NCBI GenBank assembly: GCA_934631985.1
Contig: CAKTYE010000007.1
Span: forward strand, 1-61,353
Source of the DNA: an uncultured Clostridia bacterium
Lineage (GTDB): Bacteria > Bacillota > Clostridia > Christensenellales > Aristaeellaceae
Direction: 5' to 3'
DNA length: 61,353 nucleotides
A program made the position numbers and the translations under genes. Shown one piece after another: positions 8,275 through 17,337 of the stretch. The notes beneath the pieces are model-generated. The model saw nothing but the letters and a program-made list of their open reading frames with translations, had not been told where the DNA came from and ran no database searches. Each line of letters starts with the position of its first letter. Position 1 is the first letter of the stretch.

Positions 8275-10433
8275 CCCTGGTCGAAACGCTCTGTCAAGAA
8301 TTTAAGCTCGCCCCCTGGCAGGTGGAGGCCGTTATTTCCCTGCTGGATGCAGGCAATACCCTGCCCTTTATCGCCCGTTACCGCAAGGAAGCTCATGGTT
8401 CACTGGATGACACCACCCTGCGCGACCTCAGCGACCGACTGACCCAGCTTCGCAATGTACAGGCCCGCCGGGATGAGATCGTTTCCTCCCTGAAAAAGCT
8501 GGAAAAATGGACGGAGGAGCTGCAAGCCGCGCTGGATAACGCCGCCACCATGGGCCAGTTGGAGGACATTTACCGCCCCTACAAGCCCAAGCGCCGCACC
8601 CGCGCCATGATCGCAAAGGAAAAGGGGCTGGAGCCGCTGGCGGATGTGCTGCTGCTTCAGCTCACCAAGGCCAAGACCCCCGAGGAGCTATGCAGGGATT
8701 ATACCGCACCTGACAAGGGTGTAAACACCCCGGACGAAGCCCTGCAAGGCGCAATGGACATTCTGGCCGAGCGCATCAGCGACGATGCAGGCGTTCGTGC
8801 CAAGCTGAAAAGCCTGTATCACCAAACCTGCCAGGTGCAGACCCGGGCCGCAGGCGAGGAAGACAGCGTCTACCGCATGTATTACGATTATCAGGAGCCG
8901 CTGCGCCTGATGCCTTCTCACCGTGTGCTTGCCATGAACCGCGGTGAGAAGGAGGGCTTCCTCAAGGTAGGCCTCGCGGTGGATGAAAATCAGGTGCAGC
9001 GCGTCATTCAGCAGGAATATGTGGCGCATACCGGCAGCATTGCCACGCAGTATGTCGTTGCCGCCTGCGAAGACGCTTATGACCGCCTGATCGCTCCCTC
9101 GCTGGATACCGAGCTTCGCAATGCCCTGACTGACAAGGCGCAGCAGGCTGCGATCCGCGTGTTTGCCCTAAACCTGAAGCCCCTGCTGATGCAGCCCCCG
9201 GTGAAGGGCAAGGTTGCCATGGGCCTTGACCCGGGCTATCGCATGGGCTGCAAGGTGGCTGTCGTGGATGCAACCGGGCGCGTGCTGGACACGGCAGTAG
9301 TATACCTGACCAAATCACAGGCCGAAGCCGCCGCTGCAAAGGCCAAGCTGGAAGCGCTCATCCGCAGGCACCATGTGGAGATCGTCGCCATCGGCAACGG
9401 TACCGCCAGCCGGGAAACGGAGCAGTTCTTCGTGGATGTCATGCGCGACATGAATCTTGGTAAGAGCCTCAGCTATATGGTGGTCAGCGAAGCAGGCGCT
9501 TCCGTATATTCCGCCTCGAAGCTGGCGGCAGAGGAATTCCCGCAGTTTGATGTGAATCTGCGGTCTGCGGTGTCCATCGCCCGCCGTCTTCAGGACCCGC
9601 TGGCTGAGCTGGTCAAGATCGACCCCAAGGCCATTGGCGTAGGTCAGTATCAGCATGACCTGAAGGAAGCTGAGCTGGACGAAGCCCTTTCCGGTGTGGT
9701 AGAGGACTGCGTAAACGCCGTTGGTGTGGATGTAAACACTGCCAGTCCCTCCTTGCTGTCGCATGTTGCAGGCGTGAACGCCACAGTGGCAAAGAACATT
9801 GTGGCTTACCGGGAAGAAAACGGTGCATTTGCTTCCCGCGCAGCGCTGAAAAAGGTCCCCAAGCTGGGGCCGAAGGCCTTTGAACAGTGCGCGGGCTTTC
9901 TGCGCATTCCCGGCGGCAAGGACCCCATTGAGAACACAGGCGTTCACCCGGAAAGCTACGCTGCCGCCAAGGCGCTGCTGGCACGTTTCGGCCTGACCCC
10001 CGCTGAAGCCGCCACAGGCATGCTGCAAAAGGAAGCCGAGCTGGTGGGCTATGCCAAGCTAGCGAAGGAGCTGGACATTGGCGAGCCAACCCTGAAGGAC
10101 ATGGTACGCGAATTGAGCAAGCCGGGCCGCGATCCCCGTGACGAGCTGCCCCCGCCCCTGCTGCGCACCGATGTGGTAGAAATGGACGACCTTGTTCCCG
10201 GCATGGAGCTGAAGGGTACCGTGCGCAATGTGACGGACTTTGGCGCGTTTGTGGACATCGGCGTGCATCGAGACGGTCTGGTGCATATCAGCCAGCTGGC
10301 TCAGCGCCGGGTAAATCACCCCAGCGAGATCGTTCGCGTTGGCGATGTGGTGACCGTCTGGGTGCTGGAAGTCGAGAAGATCAAGAACCGCATCAGCCTG
10401 ACCATGCGGAAACCTGCCGAAAAAAAGCAATAA
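8271..10433 (+). CDS. tex: Tex-family RNA-binding transcription accessory protein
   Basis: A 720-residue protein of the usual Tex length. Visible modules: N-terminal helical region (FIARYRKEAHGSLDD), YqgF/RNase H-like fold around GLDPGYRMGCKVAVVD (about 320), helix-hairpin-helix segment near 500-560 (LLSHVAGVNATVAKNIVAYRE split across it), and a C-terminal S1 RNA-binding domain beginning GMELKGTVRNVTDFGAFVDI. Family members bind nucleic acid and affect transcription and stress tolerance; the exact mechanism is unsettled. It overlaps the upstream flavoprotein gene by 4 nt and has GGAGGAGG in that gene as its ribosome binding site. A terminator follows. Confidence 0.95.
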   Translation: MTLVETLCQEFKLAPWQVEAVISLLDAGNTLPFIARYRKEAHGSLDDTTLRDLSDRLTQLRNVQARRDEIVSSLKKLEKWTEELQAALDNAATMGQLEDIYRPYKPKRRTRAMIAKEKGLEPLADVLLLQLTKAKTPEELCRDYTAPDKGVNTPDEALQGAMDILAERISDDAGVRAKLKSLYHQTCQVQTRAAGEEDSVYRMYYDYQEPLRLMPSHRVLAMNRGEKEGFLKVGLAVDENQVQRVIQQEYVAHTGSIATQYVVAACEDAYDRLIAPSLDTELRNALTDKAQQAAIRVFALNLKPLLMQPPVKGKVAMGLDPGYRMGCKVAVVDATGRVLDTAVVYLTKSQAEAAAAKAKLEALIRRHHVEIVAIGNGTASRETEQFFVDVMRDMNLGKSLSYMVVSEAGASVYSASKLAAEEFPQFDVNLRSAVSIARRLQDPLAELVKIDPKAIGVGQYQHDLKEAELDEALSGVVEDCVNAVGVDVNTASPSLLSHVAGVNATVAKNIVAYREENGAFASRAALKKVPKLGPKAFEQCAGFLRIPGGKDPIENTGVHPESYAAAKALLARFGLTPAEAATGMLQKEAELVGYAKLAKELDIGEPTLKDMVRELSKPGRDPRDELPPPLLRTDVVEMDDLVPGMELKGTVRNVTDFGAFVDIGVHRDGLVHISQLAQRRVNHPSEIVRVGDVVTVWVLEVEKIKNRISLTMRKPAEKKQ

Positions 10434-10471
10434 GCTTTGCTGTGAATGAAGCTGTTTCCATTTGCCTACAT

Positions 10472-10503
10472 AAAAAGGACATGCAGCCGTGCATGTCCTT
10501 TTT
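10472..10503. terminator. Bidirectional terminator between tex and ligA
   Basis: Perfect 14-bp stem, AAAAAGGACATGCA / TGCATGTCCTTTTT, with loop GCCG. A-tract on the left and T-tract on the right let it serve both converging operons. Confidence 0.9.
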
Positions 10504-10531
10504 GCTGTCCTGTACCTTCTTTGTTTAACAG

Positions 10532-10575
10532 CAAGCCGCCCGGAAACGTTTTCAGTCTCCGGGCGGCTTGTTTTT
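10532..10575 (+). terminator. Second terminator, touching the ligA stop
   Basis: Thirteen-bp stem CAAGCCGCCCGGA / TCCGGGCGGCTTG with a 13-nt loop, then TTTTT on the plus strand. It abuts the ligA stop codon, so it also sits at the 3' end of the ligA message, where it lacks a clear T-tract. Confidence 0.8.
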
Positions 10576-12544
10576 ATGCCTTTGTTTCTTTCAGTTTTTC
10601 CAGAAACGCCGCTTCATCCAGCACAGGAATCCCCAGCGTCTGTGCCTTGGTCAGCTTGCTGCCTGCCGCTTCACCTGCCACCACAAATGCCGTCTTTTTG
10701 CTGACAGAAGAAGCTGCTTTGCCGCCATGCTGACGGATCAGTTCCTCCGCATCGTTTCGGGACAGCGTGGGCAGCGTTCCCGTCACCACAACCGTCAGGC
10801 CCGACAGGATCCCGCCCTCCTGCTTTTGCGCTTCACGGGGACGCACCCCCGCCGCCAGCAGGCGCACAATCATCTCCATGTTTTCCGGGAAGGAGAAGAA
10901 CTCCGTGATGCTTTGCGCCACCACATCGCCAACATCCGGGATGGCTGTCAGCTCTGCCTCTGTAGCCTGCTCCACCTTTTCCAGCGTACCAAAGGCCGCC
11001 GCCAGATCGCGTGCCGTTTTGCGGCCTACATTTGGAATACCCAGCGCAAATAGGAATGCATCCAACGGGCAGTCCTTGCTTTTTTCCAGCGCCGCCAGCA
11101 GATTGCCTGCTTTCTTTTCCTTGAAGCCCTCCAGGGCCAGCGCCTGCTCCATGGTCAGGCTGTACAGGTCTGCAGGGTCTCGGACGTTCATTTGGTCGTA
11201 GACCTGCCCGGCCGTCTTTTCCGAGAAGCCCTCGATGTCCATGGCATTGCGGCTGGCAAAGTGGCTCAGCCGGGCCACCGCCTGGGGACGGCAGCTCACG
11301 CGGTTCATGCAGAAGATGTGCGCGCCGCGTTCCTCCAGCAGATGACCGCAGGCCGGGCAATGGGTCGGCTTTTCAATGGGCTTTTCTCCCGGCTGCGGCT
11401 CCCCCACACGGCCCATGATCTCAGGGATCACATCGTTGCTGCGTCGGATCCACACCGGTGCGCCAATGGCGACCTGCTTGCGCTGAATGTCGCCCCAGTT
11501 GTTCAGGGTAGCTTTGCGAACCGTCACGCCATAAAAATCCACAGGCTCCAAGTGTGCCAGGGGCGTTAGCTTCCCTGTACGTCCCAGCTCCCAGGTCACC
11601 TTTTTCAGCGTGGTGACGCTTTCCTCAGCCTCGAATTTGTAAGCCACAGCCCAGCGCGGGAACTTGTCCGTAAAGCCCATCTGGCTGCGCAGTGCAAAGT
11701 CTCCCACCTTCACCACCACGCCATCGATCAAGAAATCCAGCGTATTGCGAATCTCCTCAATGTGGCGGATGCAGGCGATCAACTCCTCGCCGTTCTTCGG
11801 CTCGCCAAGATAAGGGCTGACCGGGAAGCCGTTCTGCCGCAGAAAGTCCAGCATCCCCGGCTGACTGTCATAGGGTGGATTTTCGATGGTGCCGATCTGA
11901 TAGAAAAATGCGTCCAGCTTCCGGGAAGCCGTCACCGCCGGGTCCAGATTGCGCAAAGCGCCTGCCGCAGCATTGCGGGCATTCTTCAGCGGCTCCTTTG
12001 CAGTCTTATTATATTCCTCCAGCACGCTCAGGCGCATGATGCACTCGCCCTGCACCTCCAAAATTCCCTTGTATGGAATGGTGAAGGGCACGTTGCGCAC
12101 CGTCCGCGCCTGGGGCAGAATGGCCTCGCCTACCTCGCCGTTGCCGCGGGTCGCCGCCTGCACCAGCAAGCCGTCCTGATAGGTCAGGTTCAACGTCAGG
12201 CCGTCAAATTTATATTCCACATAGTATTGCAGGTCGCTGCGGCCCGCCAGCTTTTCCGTGCGGCGCACCCAGTCCTCCAGGGCGCTGATGGACTGCACCT
12301 TGTCCATGCTCCACAGGCGGGTGATGTGTCGATGCTGTTCAAAGCCCTTCAACGGCTCGCCGCCCACCCGATGAGTAGGCGAATCCGGCAGCACCACGCC
12401 CGTGGTCTTTTCCAGCTGGGTCAGCTCATCATACAGCGCATCCCACTGCATATCCGACAGGGGCGAGTCTCCCCTGGTGTAATACGCCTGGGACGTTTCA
12501 TTCAGGCGATCCACCAGTTCCCGCATTCGTGCGGCAGGTTCCAT
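10574..12544 (-). CDS. ligA: NAD-dependent DNA ligase
   Basis: Seals nicks in duplex DNA during replication and repair using NAD. The 656 residues match the family. Nucleotidyl lysine is K112 in YVEYKFDG. The four-cysteine zinc finger is CPAC...C...C around residues 405-425 (CPACGHLLEERGAHIFC followed by a further Cys). Helix-hairpin-helix repeats follow, and a BRCT domain begins GLTVVVTGTLPTLSR near residue 580. I chose the ATG at 12544, preceded by GAGGAG at 5 nt, over a GTG two codons upstream that overlaps the pcrA stop. Last gene of yerC-pcrA-ligA. Confidence 0.96.
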   Translation of the reverse strand: MEPAARMRELVDRLNETSQAYYTRGDSPLSDMQWDALYDELTQLEKTTGVVLPDSPTHRVGGEPLKGFEQHRHITRLWSMDKVQSISALEDWVRRTEKLAGRSDLQYYVEYKFDGLTLNLTYQDGLLVQAATRGNGEVGEAILPQARTVRNVPFTIPYKGILEVQGECIMRLSVLEEYNKTAKEPLKNARNAAAGALRNLDPAVTASRKLDAFFYQIGTIENPPYDSQPGMLDFLRQNGFPVSPYLGEPKNGEELIACIRHIEEIRNTLDFLIDGVVVKVGDFALRSQMGFTDKFPRWAVAYKFEAEESVTTLKKVTWELGRTGKLTPLAHLEPVDFYGVTVRKATLNNWGDIQRKQVAIGAPVWIRRSNDVIPEIMGRVGEPQPGEKPIEKPTHCPACGHLLEERGAHIFCMNRVSCRPQAVARLSHFASRNAMDIEGFSEKTAGQVYDQMNVRDPADLYSLTMEQALALEGFKEKKAGNLLAALEKSKDCPLDAFLFALGIPNVGRKTARDLAAAFGTLEKVEQATEAELTAIPDVGDVVAQSITEFFSFPENMEMIVRLLAAGVRPREAQKQEGGILSGLTVVVTGTLPTLSRNDAEELIRQHGGKAASSVSKKTAFVVAGEAAGSKLTKAQTLGIPVLDEAAFLEKLKETKA

Positions 12545-12546
12545 GG

Positions 12547-14835
12547 TCACTCCTCCTCGGATTTTACAATGGGCGCAATGGACAGTGCAAATTCCTTCAC
12601 GCCATAAGCAGTAAACTCAATGGCGATCCGTGCATCTGCGCCGGTTCCCTTCAGCTCCACCACGCTGCCCTCGCCAAACTTTTTATGGATCACATGGTCC
12701 CCGGGCTTGAACAGGTTTTGCAGCGCAGAGGAGCTGTTCTGCCGCGCCTTGGAGGGCGTGAAGCCCTTCTGCACACCGGGAATATCCAACATATTGCCGC
12801 CTAGGGTCAGTCGGGGCTGTCCCAGCTGGCTCACCGACGGGGTAGATTTCAGGCCGTAGCCGCTGGTGTAGCTCCGCGGCTGAGGCTGGGGCGTATCCCG
12901 GAAGGTCTGCTTCCGCTTCGCTTCCCACTCGTCCTCCAAAAGCCGTTCCGGGATCTCCGACAGGAAGCGGCTCGGCGCGTTATGGTTCACCTGATTATAC
13001 AGCATGCGCTGGCTGGCGCGGGACAGGAACAGGCGCTTCTGAGCGCGCGTAATGCCCACATAGCACAGACGACGTTCCTCCTCCATGCGTGTTTCATCCA
13101 TCAGGCTGCGGCCCGAGGGGAAGATGCCCTCCTCCATGCCCGTAATGAACACATTGGGGAATTCCAATCCCTTGGCGCTGTGCAGCGTCATCATGGTGAC
13201 GTACTGCTTATCCTCCTCCGCCTGATCAAGCTCTGTGACCAGGGCAACATTCTCCAAATAGTCCTCCAGCGTGGCGTTCTCTGTTTGTTTGGCGAACTCG
13301 GTCACTGCGCCCAGGAATTCCTTGATGTTCTCCACACGGCTGCGGGCCTCGTCCGAGTCCTCCTTCTCATACTGTGCAAGCAGACCAGTCTGCTCCACAA
13401 GCTGGTTCACAAACTGATCCAGCGGCAGCTCCTCCTTCATCGCCATGAAGGTCGTCATCATGGTGAAGAAGTCCGTGACGCACTTGCGCGGACGGGAGGA
13501 CAGGCTTCCCGGCAGATCGGACAAAGCGCTGAACAAGGGCATCTGCTGGGCCTGCGCATGTGCCACCAGCTCCGCAATGGTCGCATCGCCGATGGCCCGC
13601 TTGGGTACGTTGATGATGCGGCGCAGCGAAACGTCATCCGTGGGATTGGCGATCACCCGCAAATAAGCGATCACATCCCGAACCTCCTTGCGGTCATAGA
13701 AGCGCTGACCGCCGAACACACGGTACGGAATGCCGGAGCGCATGAGCATTTCTTCCAGCACACGGCTCTGGGCGTTCGTGCGGTAGAGGATCGCCATATC
13801 GCCATAGCTTTCCCCGTGCCGATTCAGCTTCTTCATGCGGTCTGCCACCCAGGCAGCTTCTTCGCGCTCGTCGCCCGCGCAGAACAGCTTGATAGTCTCA
13901 CCCGCGCCCTGCTCCGTCCACAGCGCCTTTTCCTTTCGGCCCGCGTTATGAGCGATCACCTGATTCGCTGCGTCCAGAATGTTCGCCGTGGAGCGATAGT
14001 TCTGTTCCAGCTTGATGACCTTTGCATCCGGGTAGTCCTTTTCAAAGTCCAGGATGTTGCGAATATCCGCGCCGCGCCAGCCGTAGATGGACTGGTCGTC
14101 GTCGCCCACCACGCACAGGTTGCGGCTCTTGTCCGTCAGCAGCTTCACCAGCATATACTGCGCATAGTTCGTGTCCTGATATTCATCCACCATCACATAG
14201 TGAAAACGATCCCGATAGCTTTCCAGCACAGGCGGATGATCTGCCAGCAGCTCCAGCGTCTTCGTCAGCAAATCGTCAAAGTCCAGCGCGTTCGCCGCCT
14301 TCAGGCGCTGCTCATAGGCGACGAAAACATCGTGCATCGTCTGGCTGCGGAAATCCCGGTCTGACTTGGCAAACCACTCGTCAGGCCCCATCAGCTTATT
14401 TTTTGCATCAGAAATTTTCGCGCGGATCTCCCGGGGCGGCAGGAACTTCTCATCAATGTTCTGCCGCTTGAGGATCTCCTTAATCACAGCGTTCTGATCG
14501 TCATCGTCATAGATCGTGAAGGAGCGGGTATATCCCAGCTTCTCAATATCCCGCCGCAGAATACGCGCACAGGTGGAGTGGAAGGTGGAGATCCACGCGC
14601 TTTCGGCCCGCTCGCCCACCAGCTGGGTGATGCGCTCCTTCATTTCCTTCGCCGCTTTATTGGTAAAGGTCAGCGCCAGGATCGACCAGGGCTGCACCCC
14701 ATGCTCCATCAAATTTGCCACGCGATATGTCAGGGCGCGTGTTTTGCCGCTGCCAGCGCCCGCAAGGATCAGCACCGGCCCCTCCAGGGTCTCTGCTGCC
14801 AGACGTTGCTCCGGGTTCAACATGCTCAAATCCAT
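12547..14835 (-). CDS. pcrA: ATP-dependent 3'-5' DNA helicase PcrA/UvrD
   Basis: Superfamily 1A helicase for nucleotide excision repair and for clearing stalled replication intermediates. The 762 residues match PcrA. Walker A is AGAGSGKT (25-32); motif II is VMVDEYQDTN; motif III is VVGDDDQSIYGWRGAD; later motifs EQNYRSTANI and VTMMTLHSAKGLEF are present. A basic C-terminal tail ends in a Tudor-like segment (GDHVIHKKFGEGSVV) that contacts RNA polymerase in known PcrA proteins. The ATG has AAGGAG at 8 nt. It directly precedes ligA, as in many Firmicutes. Confidence 0.96.
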   Translation of the reverse strand: MDLSMLNPEQRLAAETLEGPVLILAGAGSGKTRALTYRVANLMEHGVQPWSILALTFTNKAAKEMKERITQLVGERAESAWISTFHSTCARILRRDIEKLGYTRSFTIYDDDDQNAVIKEILKRQNIDEKFLPPREIRAKISDAKNKLMGPDEWFAKSDRDFRSQTMHDVFVAYEQRLKAANALDFDDLLTKTLELLADHPPVLESYRDRFHYVMVDEYQDTNYAQYMLVKLLTDKSRNLCVVGDDDQSIYGWRGADIRNILDFEKDYPDAKVIKLEQNYRSTANILDAANQVIAHNAGRKEKALWTEQGAGETIKLFCAGDEREEAAWVADRMKKLNRHGESYGDMAILYRTNAQSRVLEEMLMRSGIPYRVFGGQRFYDRKEVRDVIAYLRVIANPTDDVSLRRIINVPKRAIGDATIAELVAHAQAQQMPLFSALSDLPGSLSSRPRKCVTDFFTMMTTFMAMKEELPLDQFVNQLVEQTGLLAQYEKEDSDEARSRVENIKEFLGAVTEFAKQTENATLEDYLENVALVTELDQAEEDKQYVTMMTLHSAKGLEFPNVFITGMEEGIFPSGRSLMDETRMEEERRLCYVGITRAQKRLFLSRASQRMLYNQVNHNAPSRFLSEIPERLLEDEWEAKRKQTFRDTPQPQPRSYTSGYGLKSTPSVSQLGQPRLTLGGNMLDIPGVQKGFTPSKARQNSSSALQNLFKPGDHVIHKKFGEGSVVELKGTGADARIAIEFTAYGVKEFALSIAPIVKSEEE

Positions 14836-14915
14836 CGTTGTGTCTCCTTCTCTCCATCACGCTTGTGGCACAGCATCCAATGCCGGGGCCTGCATGCTGC
14901 AGCGCCCATGCGTTT

Positions 14916-15239
14916 TTATTCCGCGTCGGGCTTTTCGGGAAGCTCGCCCGTTTCTTTTAGCTGCTCCAGCACCTGCTGGTATCCCTCCGCGCCATAAAGC
15001 AGCGCGCGGTTGACCCGGCTGATCGTCGTGGAGGATGCGCCGGTGCGCTTGACGATCTCCTGATAGGTCACGCCCTGATGCAAAAGCACCGCCACCTCCA
15101 GCCGCTGGGCCATGCTTTTGAACTCGGCAATGGTACTGACATCCTCAAAAAAGCGATAGGCTTCTTCCTCATTCTGAAGCGACAGCACCGCCTTGACCAG
15201 CAGGTCTGTCTGCGGATTGCGAACCCTCGGCGTAAACAT
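14916..15239 (-). CDS. yerC: YerC/YecD-family TrpR-related DNA-binding protein
   Basis: A 107-residue protein with a TrpR-like helix-turn-helix: AEFKSMAQRLEVAVLLHQG then TYQEIVKRTGASSTTISRV, which is the signature of the YerC/YecD family. The role is not established; in Bacillus the gene lies next to pcrB-pcrA-ligA, and here likewise it is first of yerC-pcrA-ligA, 80 nt before pcrA. The start follows AAGGAGG at 11 nt. The gene lacks an obvious ligand domain, so a tryptophan-repressor function should not be assumed. Confidence 0.88.
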   Translation of the reverse strand: MFTPRVRNPQTDLLVKAVLSLQNEEEAYRFFEDVSTIAEFKSMAQRLEVAVLLHQGVTYQEIVKRTGASSTTISRVNRALLYGAEGYQQVLEQLKETGELPEKPDAE

Positions 15240-15407
15240 CAGCGCCTTTTCCTCCTTCGTCCTTTCCGGCGTGCGCAGGCGACCCGCCGGGACAATTCAT
15301 ACAAAAAATGCCGCGCGTTATCCTGTGGAGCGACCGAATCGGACCGACCCATGCTGTGGAATATCGCGCCAGCATCCCACTGCGCGCTGTAAGCGGCATC
15401 TGTTTTG

Positions 15408-15416
15408 ATTATAGCA
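15408..15416 (-). promoter_or_regulatory. Extended -10 promoter of yerC-pcrA-ligA
   Basis: Minus strand TGCTATAAT, an extended -10 with consensus hexamer; the -35 is poor. It lies about 170 nt before yerC. The rest of the 322-nt gap between yerC and secG holds the secG terminator and no convincing gene. Confidence 0.55.
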
Positions 15417-15481
15417 TATTTTTCCCATTTACGCCAGTAAAAGAACACGACATCAGCGGCTCTTTTTCGCACGGGACATAT

Positions 15482-15523
15482 AAAAAAGCGAAGGGCTTCA
15501 CCATTGGAAGCTCTCCGCTTTTT
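15482..15523 (-). terminator. Terminator of secG
   Basis: Outer stem AAAAAGCG / CGCTTTTT and inner stem GCTTC / GAAGC, with T-tract on the minus strand, 39 nt after the secG stop. Confidence 0.8.
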
Positions 15524-15561
15524 CATTCCGGGTCCGTTCGCACCCGGTCAGGCGAGCTTGT

Positions 15562-15801
15562 TTACTTGTTGACCACCAGCAGCAGCAGGGACAGCACCAC
15601 GAAAACCGCCGCGCTGATCTTGGTGATAAGCGCCAGCTTGGCCTCAACGGTCTTGGCCTTGTTCTTGCTGAAGTAGTTATCCAGTTGTCCGGAAATAGCG
15701 CCCATGCCGCTCACGTTACCCTGCTGCAGCAGCACCGTAACAATCATGACCAGCGCAGCCAGAACAATGACCACCGAAAATATCACAGACAGTACACTCA
15801 T
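15562..15801 (-). CDS. secG: Preprotein translocase subunit SecG
   Basis: Small accessory subunit of the SecYEG channel in the cytoplasmic membrane. The 79 residues have two membrane segments (VLSVIFSVVIVLAALVMIVT near 3-22 and AAVFVVLSLLLLVV near 62-75) flanking LLQQGNVSGMGAISG, the conserved SecG loop. The chosen start is the ATG preceded by GAGGAGG; an upstream in-frame ATG gives a 20-residue unrelated extension. The gene is monocistronic by context. Confidence 0.93.
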   Translation of the reverse strand: MSVLSVIFSVVIVLAALVMIVTVLLQQGNVSGMGAISGQLDNYFSKNKAKTVEAKLALITKISAAVFVVLSLLLLVVNK

Positions 15802-15880
15802 CGGGCAAAACCTCCTCGAAATCAGCTTGTTCATCATAACACATTGGCAGGAAAAAGACAAGCCCCCCGGAAGAAATTTG

Positions 15881-16138
15881 TCAATCCTCGCCGCGCTGCC
15901 TCAGCAGTGCGCGGGCCGTGTCCTCATCCTCCGCAAGGTAGGTAAAGCGCTGAAACGCTTTGCCGTCCCGCTCCACCGTTTCCAGCCACATGGACGCAGG
16001 ACGCACCCAGAGTCCCCGCTCCCCATACAGGGCCTGATACACCACCAGCTTCTCCATGGTCTCGGAGTGGTGCGCAACGCCGATCAGGCGATACAGCTTC
16101 CCCTTAAAATGGCGGTAAACGCCCTGCTTCAGCTCCAT
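15881..16138 (-). CDS. DUF1653 domain protein
   Basis: An 85-residue protein with the DUF1653 pattern: GVYRHFKGKLYRLIGVAHHSE, then EKLVVYQALYGERGLWVRP and ending in the W/F-rich RFTYL segment. The family is small, cytoplasmic, and of unknown function. The gene stands alone between secG and a divergent lipid kinase, behind a perfect consensus promoter whose spacer is a palindrome, so it is probably strongly expressed unless repressed. Confidence 0.88.
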   Translation of the reverse strand: MELKQGVYRHFKGKLYRLIGVAHHSETMEKLVVYQALYGERGLWVRPASMWLETVERDGKAFQRFTYLAEDEDTARALLRQRGED

Positions 16139-16173
16139 GCTTTGCCTCCTGCCGTGCGTGTCATCTTGCCTGG

Positions 16174-16202
16174 ATTATATGCCTTTTATAAGGCAGTGTC
16201 AA
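16174..16202 (-). promoter_or_regulatory. Consensus promoter with operator-like palindrome in the spacer
   Basis: Minus strand TTGACA, 17 nt, TATAAT. The spacer (16180-16195) is an inverted repeat with arms TGCCTT and AAGGCA around TTAT. A repressor bound there would block RNA polymerase directly. Confidence 0.75.
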
Positions 16203-16233
16203 GCGCACCGTGTCGAAGCTGCGGGAAAAATGA

Positions 16234-16263
16234 TTGACAAATGGGCCGCATCTGTCGCATACT
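16234..16263 (+). promoter_or_regulatory. Probable promoter of the lipid kinase gene
   Basis: TTGACA, 18 nt, CATACT, ending 44 nt before the start. Confidence 0.5.
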
Positions 16264-16307
16264 AGTTTTATTGTCCCGATTTCACTGCATGAGAAGAGGT
16301 TTAGGAC

Positions 16308-17174
16308 ATGCTGACCCTGATTGTAAATCCCACCGCCGGTACCGGCTATGCGCAGAAGGTCGCAGCACAGCTTGAAGCAGCGCTGCAAAAGCGCGGCGTT
16401 TCCCACGAACTGATTTTTACCGAGCATCCCGGTCATGCCACCGAGCTGGCACAGGCTGCCGCCCAGCGCAGCGACTGCGAAGCCGTGCTTTCCGTTGGCG
16501 GCGACGGCACCGCTTATGAAGTTGCCTGCGGGCTGCTGCACACCCAAAAGCCGCTGGGTATGATTCCGGCAGGCACGGGCAATGATTTTATCAAGACGAC
16601 CGGCACACCCAAGGACCCCATGGCGGCGCTGGACTTTATCCTGACACACAAGCCCCGCCCCGTGGACATCGGCCGCCTGAACGACCGCATGTTCCTGAAC
16701 GTGTGCGGCACAGGCTTTGACGTGATGGTGCTGGACAACGCTGAGAGCGCCAAGAAGCACTTTCGCGGACTGCTGCCCTACATGATCGGCCTGATCCGCG
16801 CGATTTTCCATTACCACCCTGTGCATGTGTGCCTGCAGGTGGATGGTCAGTCCATGGAGAAGGACGTGCTGGTCTGCACCATTGCCAACGGACGGTACAT
16901 TGGCGGCGGCATCCCCATCTGTCCTGCAGCAGAGCCGGGCGATGGACTGCTTGATCTGCTGGTGGTGGATGATGTGCCACGCCGCCGCATCCCCCGCTAC
17001 CTGCCCGCGCTGATGGGCGGAAAGCTGCTGACGCTGCCCATTGCCAAGCATGTACGCTGCCGTGAGATCGCGCTGCGTTCTCCCAGCATGCGCCTGAACG
17101 TGGATGGCGAGATCTTCACCATGGACGAGGCTGATTTTGCCATTCTGCCCGGTGCGCTGCTGCTGTATTGGTAA
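16308..17174 (+). CDS. Diacylglycerol kinase-family lipid kinase
   Basis: A 288-residue DAGK-catalytic protein of the YegS/BmrU/DgkB type. It begins LTLIVNPTAGTGYAQK, carries the nucleotide motif SVGGDGTAYEV (residues about 65-75) and IPAGTGNDFIKT, and ends with the C-terminal beta domain including MRLNVDGEIF. Such enzymes phosphorylate diacylglycerol or a related lipid at the inner membrane face, recycling lipid released by wall-polymer synthesis. The precise substrate cannot be read from sequence. The ATG has GAGG at 8 nt. Confidence 0.9.
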   Translation: MLTLIVNPTAGTGYAQKVAAQLEAALQKRGVSHELIFTEHPGHATELAQAAAQRSDCEAVLSVGGDGTAYEVACGLLHTQKPLGMIPAGTGNDFIKTTGTPKDPMAALDFILTHKPRPVDIGRLNDRMFLNVCGTGFDVMVLDNAESAKKHFRGLLPYMIGLIRAIFHYHPVHVCLQVDGQSMEKDVLVCTIANGRYIGGGIPICPAAEPGDGLLDLLVVDDVPRRRIPRYLPALMGGKLLTLPIAKHVRCREIALRSPSMRLNVDGEIFTMDEADFAILPGALLLYW

Positions 17175-17337
17175 TTTGTTAATTCCTGATGAATCTTTCA
17201 TGAGAATGGCAGGATTTTCCCCCACGCTGCAAGAAATGCTTTCCATGTAAGGACGGTCTACCTAACTTACATACCGCGGCGATCCGCGCCGCAGTTTGCC
17301 GCAAACCGGCAGCCACATTTGGAAAGGATGGATGAAT

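Noticed and set aside
15239..15526. 95-codon frame between yerC and secG
   Set aside because: It spans the secG terminator and yerC promoter, is very basic at its end and has no ribosome binding site.
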